A stretch of DNA of 64,000 bases from an uncultured Ignavibacteria bacterium (GCA_937873695.1 CALMYL010000020.1:1-64000); one strand, 5' to 3'. Positions 1-7,797 are shown, counted from the stretch's first letter. The notes: a model not told the origin generated them from the letters alone. Numbers and translations: made by a program.

Positions 1-23
1 AAAACTTAAATTATCACTCTTAA

Positions 24-1001
24 TTTTTTGTCCATTTTTTTGAGGGCATTCCATATCCACCGAACGCTGAACCAGAAGAAATAAACTTTGATATTTTTAC
101 GAAGGATGCTGACAAAGTTAATGTTAAAATTATGGGAGGTCTTTCCGATATTTCTAGTCCCTCTGGTGAATATGGAGTTTATTTTTATTGCAATGATAGA
201 TTGATTGCAAGAGCTTTAACAACTAGTGTGGTAGGATTTGAAACTGGAACTTTGGGAGTACCACATCCTTCTATGTCATTAGCAAAAGTTTTTGTCTTTC
301 TTAAAGGACCTGCAGATTTAATGCCATGGAATAGTAGTAAATCGAATATTAATGCGAATCATGAAGTATTTATTGGAATAAAGCCATACATAATACAAAC
401 ATTAAAACAATTTACTTCATTATCAAAAAGAAAATCTTGGAAGAGTGACGTATTTCCATTTAAAGAAGGTGAAATCAAATCACGAGAAATTAAGAATATA
501 AAGGAACTCAAAAGAATCAAATTCCCTGACCTACCAGATGGAAGAATGTCTCAAGATAAAGTACTAGCACAAATCAATGAAAATATCGTAGATTCAAAAC
601 CTTGGACTAAAGCTATTTACGAGAACTTTCAATTTACTAAAGTTGTTGAGAAGCAAAAATTATCAGATAAAAATTTATTAAATTTGATTTACATTGACAC
701 TATTTTCGAAATGTCTCTTAAGCAATATTTAATATATGAAAGCAATTTGGCGATTTCGGATTCTGAGTTTATTTCCTTAATGAAGGACAGAGATAAATTA
801 ATTATTGAAATTAAGAAATTGTCTGGTCTTAATAACTCTAAATGGAATAAAATCTGGGAAAAAATACAATATTATCATAATTTAAAAGACAGGTCTCAAT
901 ATAGCAGGAATAATGTTAATATTGATGATAGTGATATAACCATATTCAGAGATAACTTAAAAGTATTATTTATTGAACTCTTTGGGATTAATTTGTTATA
1001 A
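24..1001 (+). CDS. GHKL (HATPase_c_3/MORC-like) ATP-binding protein, 3' part only
   Basis: This is the C-terminal part of a large GHKL-type ATPase. The recognisable piece lies just after the ATP-binding fold: YGVYFYCNDRLI, then VFLKGPADLMPWNSSKS (about residues 54-71 counted from the ATG at 132), followed by NANHEVF. This block is characteristic of the HATPase_c_3 family of standalone ATP-binding proteins seen in accessory and defence regions. The N-box and G-boxes are missing, so the protein cannot be complete. The frame is open from 24 (an in-frame stop lies at 21-23) and family-like sequence precedes the ATG at 132. That ATG is therefore probably not the true start. Either the window edge cuts the gene or a frameshift in the T-runs at 24-41 separates it from its N-terminus. 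The segment is AT-rich compared with the core genes. A HEPN-type gene follows 110 bp downstream. Confidence 0.55.
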   Translation, partial: FFVHFFEGIPYPPNAEPEEINFDIFTKDADKVNVKIMGGLSDISSPSGEYGVYFYCNDRLIARALTTSVVGFETGTLGVPHPSMSLAKVFVFLKGPADLMPWNSSKSNINANHEVFIGIKPYIIQTLKQFTSLSKRKSWKSDVFPFKEGEIKSREIKNIKELKRIKFPDLPDGRMSQDKVLAQINENIVDSKPWTKAIYENFQFTKVVEKQKLSDKNLLNLIYIDTIFEMSLKQYLIYESNLAISDSEFISLMKDRDKLIIEIKKLSGLNNSKWNKIWEKIQYYHNLKDRSQYSRNNVNIDDSDITIFRDNLKVLFIELFGINLL

Positions 1002-1111
1002 TAGAGAATATACCTACATGAAAATATACTGAAATTAATTTTATTAGTTAGAAGTATTGAGAAGATCCTTAATGCTGATAGAACAGAAAAAATAATTAAT
1101 GATATGAAATA

Positions 1112-1936
1112 ATGCCTGAATTAAAACTTTCATTGTTGCATAATTCACATAGTTTTTTAAAAGAAGCCTTAGAACGTGCACTAGAGGCTGAAAATGACAT
1201 CCAACAATGGAAATTTGCAATTTTGTCTCTTGTACAGGCAATAGAATTATCAGTTAAAGAAAAATTAAGAAGAGAGCATTGGGTTTTAATTTATAGAAAT
1301 GTTGACTCACAAGATCACACAGTATCATTAGAACAATCAATTAAACGATTAGAGCAAATTTGCAAAATAGATGTCAGTTCGAAAGATATTGATGCTATTA
1401 AAATTGCTTCCCGCTGGAGGAATGCAATAGTTCACTTTGAAATAGAATTTAATATTGAGACTGTAAAATCTATTTTCGTTAAATTATTTTCCTTCCTTGA
1501 CTATTTTCACAGAAAACATTTACAAGAAAATTTAATGAATATCCTTGATACTGCATTATGGGATGAGGCAATGAGTATTAAGGAATACGCAAGAGAAATA
1601 TACGAAAGGGCACAAGTTCGATTCCAAGAAGATAAAATTGAAGCAGAATTTGTTTGGAATTGTCCCAATTGCGATATGCCCTCATTTGTAATTCAAGACG
1701 ATATTAATACTTGTTATGTTTGCGGATATGAAGATGATGTAATCCAATGTGAATCATGTCAAGAATTTTTTTTAATTAGTGATACTGAAGCCGTTGAACA
1801 ATATGATTACGAAGGTAGTGAAATCAGGAACTTGTGCTTCAAATGTAAAGAAGATTATTTAGAAGAATTAGACTATAGCAGTTACTATGGGGATGACTAT
1901 CCAGATTACCCTGAATATTCCGAAGACCCCGACTGA
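1112..1936 (+). CDS. HEPN-like domain protein with C-terminal zinc ribbons
   Basis: I do not recognise a named family, but the architecture is clear. Residues 1-150 are helical and carry R103-N-A-I-V-H108, the Rx4H form of the HEPN RNase motif with the usual polar residue after the arginine. Four CxxC pairs follow (C184/C187, C201/C204, C213/C216, C242/C245), enough for two zinc ribbons. The tail (about 253-274) is Asp/Tyr-rich. HEPN proteins are commonly RNases of toxin or anti-phage systems, and zinc ribbons often bind nucleic acid; an RNA-cleaving or RNA-binding role is inferred. It follows the GHKL ATPase fragment on the same strand and ends before a strong terminator hairpin. Its AT-rich composition suggests acquired DNA. 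It could also be a non-catalytic HEPN protein. Confidence 0.65.
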   Translation: MPELKLSLLHNSHSFLKEALERALEAENDIQQWKFAILSLVQAIELSVKEKLRREHWVLIYRNVDSQDHTVSLEQSIKRLEQICKIDVSSKDIDAIKIASRWRNAIVHFEIEFNIETVKSIFVKLFSFLDYFHRKHLQENLMNILDTALWDEAMSIKEYAREIYERAQVRFQEDKIEAEFVWNCPNCDMPSFVIQDDINTCYVCGYEDDVIQCESCQEFFLISDTEAVEQYDYEGSEIRNLCFKCKEDYLEELDYSSYYGDDYPDYPEYSEDPD

Positions 1937-2051
1937 GTTGAGTGTCTCTGTTTTATTCACCTCACACACAAACAGATCATTCGGTATAAAGCGACCTCTC
2001 CACTGTCAGAGCCATCTGCCAATGCAGACAAGAATCCGGTTCTGCGACCTG

Positions 2052-2100
2052 CCCCTCTCCAACTCCAAAGGAGTCCCTTCGGGAAAGGAGAGGGGTTTTT
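2052..2100 (+). terminator. Palindromic repeat acting as terminator
   Basis: Outer arms CCCCTCTCC (2052-2060) and GGAGAGGGG (2087-2095) enclose two smaller hairpins (ACTCC/GGAGT and CCC/GGG) and are followed by TTTTT. It belongs to the dispersed CCTCTCC/GGAGAGG repeat family found elsewhere in the window (about 3634, 5250, 5405, 54120). It probably ends transcription of the HEPN gene. Confidence 0.6.
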
Positions 2101-2114
2101 AGTTTTACACTTCC

Positions 2115-3827
2115 CTACACCTCACACACAAACAAACCGTTGCATTCACTGTTTAATTTGCTGAGTGATTCAAAGCCGACTTCAGCTACTACGTAGCTAG
2201 AGCCTGTTGTTGTTGAGGTGTATTCCTCCTCAATGCGGCGGATATCGAGTCCGCGGAGGCTTTGCTTATCATCATAGCGTATGTACAGGCGCAGCGTGAA
2301 GCCGGTTTCGGGCAAGCGGTTGTCACGGGTGACGTCAATTGGTTCTTCGCCAAAAGAAACACACCCCGTCAACGCCTTCGGCGTTGCCACCCCTCTCAAG
2401 AGGGGAATTTGGTTCCGGAATTTCTTCAGCTTCTTGTACCCATACTTATAGTTGTAGGTAATGGCGGATATATCCGAGAGCACGGCGGAGCCTGTTGGGT
2501 GGCTGCCGGCGCCTTTGCCGGTAAAGAGCTGTTTATCGCTGTAAACACCCTCAACTTCAATTCCGTTATACTCGTAATTTATGCCCGCAAGCGGCTCACC
2601 GGCCGGCACAAATTTGGGCAGCACGTACGCGCGGAATCCGGCGGAGGTTTTATGTATCCCGGCAATAAGCTTAATGCGCAGGTTATTTTTTGCCGCGCAG
2701 GTGATATCAAAGGCTGTGATATTCTGTATGCCAAGGTTAAACACCTCAGCGGGTTTAAGTATCACCCCGAATGCGTGCACTGCAAGCAGGCACAGCTTGT
2801 ATTTAGCGTCGGTTCCGTTCACATCAAGTGTCGGGTCGCTCTCGGCAAATCCCGCACGCTGTGCCTGCGTAAGGGCATCGGCGTATGAGAGTTTATCGAA
2901 CTCCATTTTGCTGAGTATATAATTACTCGAGCCGTTGAGTATTCCGCGTACTGAGCTTAAGAGCTCGTTATCGTAATACTCCTCAAGCGTGCGAATGATG
3001 GGAATACTTCCCGCGCAGGCGGCTTCATAGAGCAGTGATGCGCCGGTTTGCTGCTGCAGCAGGTAGAGCAGCTCAAAGTTTTCGGCGAGGACCTTTTTGC
3101 CTGCGGTAACAACGCTCCGCCCTTTTGCAAGTGAATCAGTGATAATTTCAAGGGCTGCATCAGCGTCACTGGTGAGCTCAACAATCAGGTTATGCTCCGT
3201 GCTTTCAAGCACTTCGTGCTTACTGAATGTGAAGTGATCCATATCAATGCTGCGGGGCTTGGATTTATCCTTCACACAAATTTTCCCGATGGAAGCTTTG
3301 AGTCCCTGGGAATGATTGAGCACATCATAGAGCCCCTGCCCCACACAGCCAAAGCCGAAGAGTCCGATGTTGAGGACCCCAGAATTAACGGACTTTGATC
3401 CCATCTCAAGAACTGCCGAGGCAGTCTTAAGGGAATTAATATTATCTGTGTCCCAATCCGCCAATGGCGGACCGGTTTGGGACACCACATGTTCGCGAAA
3501 CTCTGTTTCGCTGAGCGAAGCTGAAGCTTCGCAGGATAGTGCGTTCCCAAGCGGAAGCTTGGGAACGAGGGTATTGTTGGGAACGAGAGTATTGCTGTGA
3601 ATGAGGGGAGAGACAGAGTTTTCGTGCTTTGCACCCCTCTCCTTTGGAGAGGGGTCGGGGGTGAGGTCAATAGCTTGGAGACGTGCCACCGGCACGTCTG
3701 TACAGGAGTTTATATTAATTTGGGGTATTGAAGCTGTGTGGATAGTTTCATCAGCATGATAGTTTTTCTCACCATTCGGAGATTGAGATCCCCGCCTGCG
3801 CGGGGATGATAAAGAGGTCTTACTCAT
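2115..3827 (-). CDS. hom: Homoserine dehydrogenase with in-frame repeat insertions
   Basis: Homoserine dehydrogenase reduces aspartate semialdehyde to homoserine, the branch point to methionine and threonine. The enzyme proper begins near residue 150: dinucleotide motif GFGCVGQG (158-165), central AGKKVLAEN, and DVNGTDAKYK (335-344) carrying the catalytic Asp340/Lys344 pair. At 570 residues it is far too long. Residues about 6-140 are translated palindromic repeats (peptides such as LSSPRRRGS, LTPDPSPKERG, SCEASASLSE), and a second insertion, IPLLRGVATPKALTG, sits at 474-488. Without them the protein would be about 415 residues, near family size. The start at 3827 overlaps the stop of the upstream PLP enzyme as ATGA, which implies translational coupling. 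An internal ATG at 3404 (Met142) lies just before the core and could instead start a normal protein. The SAM-I riboswitch at 5773-5900 probably controls the pair. Confidence 0.93.
   Translation of the reverse strand: MSKTSLSSPRRRGSQSPNGEKNYHADETIHTASIPQININSCTDVPVARLQAIDLTPDPSPKERGAKHENSVSPLIHSNTLVPNNTLVPKLPLGNALSCEASASLSETEFREHVVSQTGPPLADWDTDNINSLKTASAVLEMGSKSVNSGVLNIGLFGFGCVGQGLYDVLNHSQGLKASIGKICVKDKSKPRSIDMDHFTFSKHEVLESTEHNLIVELTSDADAALEIITDSLAKGRSVVTAGKKVLAENFELLYLLQQQTGASLLYEAACAGSIPIIRTLEEYYDNELLSSVRGILNGSSNYILSKMEFDKLSYADALTQAQRAGFAESDPTLDVNGTDAKYKLCLLAVHAFGVILKPAEVFNLGIQNITAFDITCAAKNNLRIKLIAGIHKTSAGFRAYVLPKFVPAGEPLAGINYEYNGIEVEGVYSDKQLFTGKGAGSHPTGSAVLSDISAITYNYKYGYKKLKKFRNQIPLLRGVATPKALTGCVSFGEEPIDVTRDNRLPETGFTLRLYIRYDDKQSLRGLDIRRIEEEYTSTTTGSSYVVAEVGFESLSKLNSECNGLFVCEV
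2371..2405. repeat. Palindromic repeat near the 3' end of hom
   Basis: Two adjacent hairpins, AACGCC-TTC-GGCGTT (2371-2385) and CCCCTCT/AGAGGGG (2390-2405), encode the inserted peptide IPLLRGVATPKALTG in hom on the minus strand. A related element, ending in the same CCCCTCTCGAGAGGGG type hairpin, lies at about 58918-58985. Confidence 0.75.
3412..3807. repeat. Stack of palindromic repeats inside the hom reading frame
   Basis: At least six different palindromes lie within this stretch: ACTGCC/GGCAGT (3412-3425), GTGTCCCAA/TTGGGACAC (3448-3485), the GAAGCTGAAGCTTCGC unit (about 3507-3568, same family as four copies near 5080-5490), CCCCTCTCC/GGAGAGGGG (3634-3654), GACGTGCC/GGCACGTC (3680-3698) and ATCCCCGC/GCGGGGAT (3788-3807). 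All are read through without a stop in the hom frame. Confidence 0.85.
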
Positions 3828-5011
3828 TTCGCCACCTCATTGCTAAGCTCGTTGGCGAGGATGAAATCGAGTCTGCCGAATGCCTGCTTGAGGTCGTTGA
3901 TAAGATCATCGGCATTTTCGATGCCTACGCTTAAGCGTATCAGTGAATCTTTGATGCCTGCATTGCGGCGTGTATCAGTAGGGATTGACTTATGCGTCAT
4001 TTGCGCGGGGTGGCAGAGCAGTGATTTAACTCCCCCGAGGCTCTCGGCAAGTTTGAAGAGCTCGGTTAACTGAGTGAACTTCCCTGCTGCGGCTTCCGTA
4101 TCGGTCTTAAGTGTGAATGAAACCACGCCGCCGAATCCGCCTTGCTGCTGCTTTGCAGCCACTGCGTGATTTTTGTGCGAAGCGAGCCCGGGGTAATATA
4201 CTTCATCAACCAGCTCAACGGTTTGTAAAAATTCAGCTACCTTCTGCGCATTCGCGGAGTGCTTCGCCGCGCGAAGCGAAAGTGTTTCAATCCCGCGTAT
4301 TGTTAGCCATGAATCAAATGGCGCTAGTATAGCTCCGCTTGAGTTTTGGATGAATTTTATTTTTTCGGCAAGCTCCGGGGAATTAACGGCAACGAGTCCC
4401 GCGATAACATCACTATGTCCTGCCAGGTACTTTGTCGCGCTGTGTATGACGATATCCGCGCCAAGTGTTAGCGGCTGCTGCAGCGCCGGTGATGCGAAGG
4501 TGTTATCAACCACAAGCAATGCATTATTCGCATGCGCGGCTTTTGCGATCTCTGAGATATCGCTGATCTTCAATGTTGGATTGGTTGGGGTTTCAAGCCA
4601 GATGAATTTTGTTTGCGGAGTCATGTTATCAACCACATTGATGATATCGGTGGTATCAACATATTTTATTTTAATGCCAAGGCGTGAATAAATGTGTGTG
4701 AATATGCGGAACGTTCCGCCGTAGATATCATCTACTGCAAGGACTTCATCGCCGGAACTGAGGAGTTTGATAACCGCGTCAATTGCGGCGAGTCCCGAGG
4801 CGAACGCAAAGCCGTGCGTGCCCTCCTCGAGTGAGGCGATGAGTTCTTCGAGGACCTTGCGTGTTGGGTTGTTGGTACGGCTGTAGTCGTAGCCTTTGTG
4901 CACGCCCGGCGCGGACTGCTCATACGTGGATGTCTGGTAGATGGGTGTTGAAACGGCTCCGGTGAGCTTGCATGTTGGTACTGCGTGTATCGCTGCTGTT
5001 TCGAATTGCAT
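3824..5011 (-). CDS. metB: Trans-sulfuration PLP enzyme (cystathionine gamma-synthase-like)
   Basis: This is a Cys/Met-metabolism PLP-dependent enzyme of about 395 residues, the normal size for the MetB/MetC/MetZ class. Visible signatures are YSRTNNPT (phosphate-cradle region, about 43-50), ASGLAA (72-77), the VVDNTF aspartate region, and HSATKYLAGHSDV with the PLP-binding lysine at about residue 194. I chose the ATG at 5011 because a GGAG Shine-Dalgarno lies 7-8 bases upstream; an ATG at 5035 would add eight residues. The SAM-I riboswitch upstream and the translationally coupled hom downstream argue for a biosynthetic enzyme that makes cystathionine or homocysteine from activated homoserine. 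Cystathionine gamma-lyase or methionine gamma-lyase cannot be excluded from sequence alone. Confidence 0.85.
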   Translation of the reverse strand: MQFETAAIHAVPTCKLTGAVSTPIYQTSTYEQSAPGVHKGYDYSRTNNPTRKVLEELIASLEEGTHGFAFASGLAAIDAVIKLLSSGDEVLAVDDIYGGTFRIFTHIYSRLGIKIKYVDTTDIINVVDNMTPQTKFIWLETPTNPTLKISDISEIAKAAHANNALLVVDNTFASPALQQPLTLGADIVIHSATKYLAGHSDVIAGLVAVNSPELAEKIKFIQNSSGAILAPFDSWLTIRGIETLSLRAAKHSANAQKVAEFLQTVELVDEVYYPGLASHKNHAVAAKQQQGGFGGVVSFTLKTDTEAAAGKFTQLTELFKLAESLGGVKSLLCHPAQMTHKSIPTDTRRNAGIKDSLIRLSVGIENADDLINDLKQAFGRLDFILANELSNEVAK

Positions 5012-5074
5012 GGTGATTCTCCTTTTTATGGGCATGTGAGCCCTTTATGGTTTATGAAATGTGTGTTTGTTCAT

Positions 5075-5560
5075 CTCTGCGAAGCTGAAGCTTCGCGTGA
5101 TAGTGCATTCCCAAACTGGAAAGTTGGGAACGAGGAAACTATTACCCCGTTGTTGGTCTTGTGTCCAACAATATTTCAGCTCTGCGAAGCTGAAGCTTTG
5201 CGGGATAGTGCGTTCCCAACTGGAAAGTTGGGAACGAGGAAGACCTCTCTCCTACCCCTCTCCTCGGGTCGTCAGCTCTGCGAAGCTGAAGCTTCGCGGG
5301 ATAGTGCATTCCCAAACTGGAGTTTGGGAATGAGAATATCGCTGTATTCGCAGAGTCCCTTTCAGGAGACTCCGCGGAGACGTATGATTATCAAGACCTC
5401 TCCCCTACCCCTCTCCTCGCGTCGTCAGCTCTGCGAAGCTGAAGCTTCGCGGGATAGTGCATTCCCAAACTGGAGTTTGGGAATGAGAATATCGCTGTAT
5501 TCGCAGAGTCCCTTTCAGGAGACTCCGCGGAGACGTATGGACTCTGCGGAGACGTAAAGC
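5075..5560. repeat. Repeat cluster in the leader of the methionine operon
   Basis: Four copies of a 55-60 bp unit (about 5078, 5180, 5275, 5429) carry the palindrome GAAGCTGAAGCTTC followed by a second hairpin of the TTCCCAAACTGG...TTTGGGAA type. Two copies belong to a 154-bp tandem duplication (5241-5394 and 5395-5548) that also holds a CCCCTCTCC element and an AGTCCCTTTCAGGAGACT palindrome. The rest of the stretch from 5036 to 5716 shows no gene; an open frame on the plus strand is only translated repeat. Confidence 0.85.
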
Positions 5561-5716
5561 TTTTGAGAAATCGCGATTGACGGATTGAGGTTCCCGCTTT
5601 CCTGCCTGAACTGCCGTTACGGCAGGCAGGCGCGGGAATTGCATGAATCAGGATTGATGATGATACAGATATGAGAATAAAAAGAAGTGTGTGAAATTTC
5701 TTTTACGGTATAAAAT

Positions 5717-5746
5717 AAAAAAACCTCTAAAGCAGGCTGTTAGAGG
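5717..5746 (-). terminator. Riboswitch expression-platform terminator
   Basis: On the minus strand CCTCTAA (5746-5740) pairs with TTAGAGG (5730-5724) around a 9-base loop and is followed by seven U residues (5723-5717). It lies about 26 bases downstream of the SAM-I aptamer, where an attenuation terminator is expected. Confidence 0.85.
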
Positions 5747-5772
5747 CGTTGTTGTAGCAAACCTTTATACCT

Positions 5773-5900
5773 GTTTATCTGCCTTCAATTTGAAATTGAA
5801 GAAGGAGTTAGCACCTATCACGTTTTTTGCCGGTTTAAAAGCTCAACGCGGGTTGCTAAGACTATCATCGGGCCTGACCCTCAAGTCTTTCTTGATAAAC
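5773..5900 (-). promoter_or_regulatory. SAM-I (S-box) riboswitch aptamer
   Basis: Read on the minus strand, the segment has the S-box landmarks in order: P1 5' strand GTTTATC, then AAGA, TTGAGGGT, AGGCCCGATGA, GCAACC, GGTGCTAA, TCC, and the P1 3' strand GATAAAC. The P1 arms (5900-5894 and 5779-5773) are fully complementary. It lies upstream of the metB-like and hom genes on the same strand and is followed by a terminator, so high SAM should stop transcription before the operon. Unusually, about 700 bases of repeat-filled leader separate it from the first gene. Confidence 0.93.
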
Positions 5901-5954
5901 GTCACTTAGCAGTGACAAAAATATTTAAAAGAACGCTTTGAATAATTTGTGATA

Positions 5955-5987
5955 CAAAGATAATATAAAAGAAACATTAATGTCAAA
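5955..5987 (-). promoter_or_regulatory. Bacteroidota-type promoter of the methionine operon
   Basis: On the minus strand TTTG (5987-5984) and TATCTTTG (5962-5955) are separated by 21 bases, matching the Bacteroidota -33 TTTG / -7 TAnnTTTG consensus. It lies about 55 bases upstream of the SAM-I aptamer. Confidence 0.7.
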
Positions 5988-6003
5988 TAGTTTAAAGATC
6001 ATA

Positions 6004-6078
6004 GTTGACAATTGACAGTTGATAATTGACAGTAAATAATTGACAGTAAATAATTGACAGTTGACAGATTGCAGTTGA
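6004..6078. repeat. TTGACAG-type short tandem repeat
   Basis: TTGACA and TTGATA units recur about every 10-15 bases, with AATTGACAG appearing several times. The same pattern returns at 43403-43440 and 57526-57560. The rest of 6079-6331, upstream of the desaturase, is AT-rich without a recognisable gene. Confidence 0.75.
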
Positions 6079-6331
6079 TTGTTGGTTAAAAGTTAATTGA
6101 TAAATGCTATTTGTTTTTTAGTATTTGTTATTTGGCATTTGGTAATATAGGTTTTTATTGGTTTGAAATATGTTTATATTTGTTTCGCATACGGCAATTT
6201 CATCCAGTCTGCTTAACAAAATCAGTAATTTAACGATTTAGTTTCACAATGGACCAGGAAGTGGTCTGTATATTTATCCGGTATTCAGGTTTTAAAGGCA
6301 CCGGACAAAAAACTCAAATTAAATTCAATTC

Positions 6332-7093
6332 ATGTTCATATTATTTTTTATTGTTCACTGGTATCTGGCATTGTTTTTTCAAACCTTTTTTCACCACCGC
6401 TACGCATCACACCGCGCATTTAAAATGAATAAATTCTGGGAACGCACATTTTATGTGCTGGCGTATTTAGCACAGGGTTCATCGTATATGAGTCCGCGTG
6501 CATACGCTATAATGCACAGGATGCATCATGCGTATACTGATACGCCAAAGGATCCACATTCACCTTTGTTCTTCAAAAATGTATTTGCTATGATGAAACA
6601 TACGCGCAGAATTTACCAGGATATATTCTTTAAAACGTATGAGCCTGAAAAGCGTTTCGTGAAGGATATTCCGGACTGGCCATGGTTTGACAGGTGGACA
6701 GTTACAAAAACCTCGAAGGTTTTATGGAGCGTGTTCTATATAGCTATATATTTCTTCTTCGCGCCATCATACTGGTACTTTCTTCTGCTGCCGGTACAGA
6801 TAGTAATGGTGCCTTTCCATGGAGCAATTGTAAACTGGTTTGCCCATAAATACGGCTACAGGAATTTTGAAATGAAAAATACTTCAACAAACCTGGTTCC
6901 GGTGGATCTATTCCTGATGGGAGAGGCATATCATAACGACCATCACAAGTACGCTTCGGCAATAAACTTTGGAGTAAGATGGTACGAAATAGACCTGACT
7001 TATTATATAATACTGGGATTGGGAAAACTGGGAGTATTAAAACTGCAGGATAAATACCGGGCGGATGAAATAGCGGCAATGAATGAAGCATAA
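6332..7093 (+). CDS. Acyl-CoA (delta-9 type) fatty acid desaturase
   Basis: This is an integral-membrane di-iron desaturase that introduces a double bond into acyl chains. All three histidine boxes are present: H22-x4-H27, HRMHH (62-66) and HNDHH (201-205), together with the NWFAHKYGYR segment (168-177) of the acyl-CoA desaturase family. Hydrophobic segments lie at about 1-20, 38-50 and 130-165. At 253 residues it is shorter than many SCD-type enzymes but has the complete catalytic core, as in many bacterial members. It stands alone between the repeat region and a minus-strand terminator. Its likely role is adjusting membrane lipid unsaturation. Confidence 0.92.
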   Translation: MFILFFIVHWYLALFFQTFFHHRYASHRAFKMNKFWERTFYVLAYLAQGSSYMSPRAYAIMHRMHHAYTDTPKDPHSPLFFKNVFAMMKHTRRIYQDIFFKTYEPEKRFVKDIPDWPWFDRWTVTKTSKVLWSVFYIAIYFFFAPSYWYFLLLPVQIVMVPFHGAIVNWFAHKYGYRNFEMKNTSTNLVPVDLFLMGEAYHNDHHKYASAINFGVRWYEIDLTYYIILGLGKLGVLKLQDKYRADEIAAMNEA

Positions 7094-7114
7094 GGCAACG
7101 CCGGAAGCCAAGCC

Positions 7115-7162
7115 GAAAAAAAATGCTGCCGTAAAAACTATTAAATAGTGTTTAACGGCAGC
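7115..7162 (-). terminator. Rho-independent terminator after the 7240-7644 gene
   Basis: On the minus strand GCTGCCGTTAAA (from 7162) pairs with the TTTACGGCAGC segment ending near 7124 and is followed by ATTTTTTTT. It is placed to end the minus-strand gene 7240-7644. The plus-strand side lacks a T-run. Confidence 0.7.
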
Positions 7163-7239
7163 GGGGGATTTGCGCGTGAGTATGCGCAGCGAAACAAAAT
7201 CTGCTTAATTAATAACTACAACTCAAAATTAAACCCTTT

Positions 7240-7644
7240 TCAGGAAAGAATATTTTCAAACTCGTTATACTTAAGTTTGTTCAGAACGTACTTATCCTTT
7301 GTATCTACTACATAAAATTTTTCAAGCTCAACAACTTCGAAGTAAGCGTGCATTACTACCGTGTACATTTCGTCAGAGAAATCATAAACAGACTTAATGT
7401 ACTTTACAATGGTATCAATATTAAGCAGCGCTTCATACCAGTTGCCCTTTATAATCTTTGAAATTATCAGGACATTCTTTTTTGACCTGGTAACCACGGG
7501 TGTAATATAGAACTCAAGCACTGTGTTTTTTGAATTTGTGCATCTCATAGGGGCAAGATATTTTCCGGTTGAACACTGTTTATTGAGCAAAATTTCCTTC
7601 AATATACTACCCTGCAAACTTTTGGATCTTGCTTTTTCCGTCAT
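7240..7644 (-). CDS. Unknown small protein, paralogue of 9319-9735
   Basis: I do not recognise a family. The 134-residue protein has no signal peptide or membrane segment. It aligns along its whole length with the product of 9319-9735: ILLNKQCSTGKYL versus ILLKNNCSFEKYL, YITPVVT versus FLTPAVT, IKGNWYEALLNI versus INGNWFESIRDI, and LEKFYVVD versus FEHFYTID. The conserved ITP.VT, GNW(Y/F)E and (E/H)FY.(V/I)D motifs suggest a small alpha/beta fold. It is divergent from the helical-repeat gene 7798-9249, and its paralogue lies at that gene's other end. The three may form one functional unit; function unknown. Confidence 0.75.
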   Translation of the reverse strand: MTEKARSKSLQGSILKEILLNKQCSTGKYLAPMRCTNSKNTVLEFYITPVVTRSKKNVLIISKIIKGNWYEALLNIDTIVKYIKSVYDFSDEMYTVVMHAYFEVVELEKFYVVDTKDKYVLNKLKYNEFENILS

Positions 7645-7704
7645 TTATTTTCAGCAGTTTCAAAAATAGTAAGCGCGGTCACAATTTCAAAAGCAATGTT
7701 TACC

Positions 7705-7778
7705 ATTGTAACCATACAGATTTTTCTTTATCTTTGATTTCACGCGAATTTAGAATTTTTTTTCGGTTATTGTAACCA
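7705..7778. promoter_or_regulatory. Candidate operator: GGTTA/TAACC half-sites
   Basis: ATTGTAACCA occurs at 7705-7714 and again at 7769-7778. The second copy forms part of a perfect palindrome, GGTTA-TTG-TAACC (7765-7777). Further GTAACC or TAACC half-sites occur upstream of the paralogous gene 9319-9735 (9725, 9801, 9821, 9877). A shared regulator is inferred only. Confidence 0.35.
7706..7736 (+). promoter_or_regulatory. Candidate promoter of the helical-repeat gene
   Basis: TTG (7706-7708) and TATCTTTG (7729-7736) are 20 bases apart and fit the Bacteroidota promoter pattern. The start codon lies at 7798. Confidence 0.5.
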
Positions 7779-7797
7779 GAATTTATACGGGCAGTTT

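Noticed and set aside
1887-2102. 71-codon plus-strand open frame overlapping the HEPN gene end
   Set aside because: Overlaps the HEPN stop region and runs into the terminator repeat; the ...SKGVPSGKERGF end is the usual translated repeat.
2262-2922. Plus-strand open frames of 208 and 113 codons
   Set aside because: Antisense to hom; the minus-strand frame has the catalytic motifs.
4985-5557. 190-codon plus-strand open frame with repeated LCEAEASRDSAF peptides
   Set aside because: It is translated repeat DNA in the leader of the metB-like gene; no protein-like features besides the repeat.
5691-5909. 72-codon plus-strand open frame
   Set aside because: Lies antisense to the SAM-I riboswitch and its terminator, which explain the sequence.
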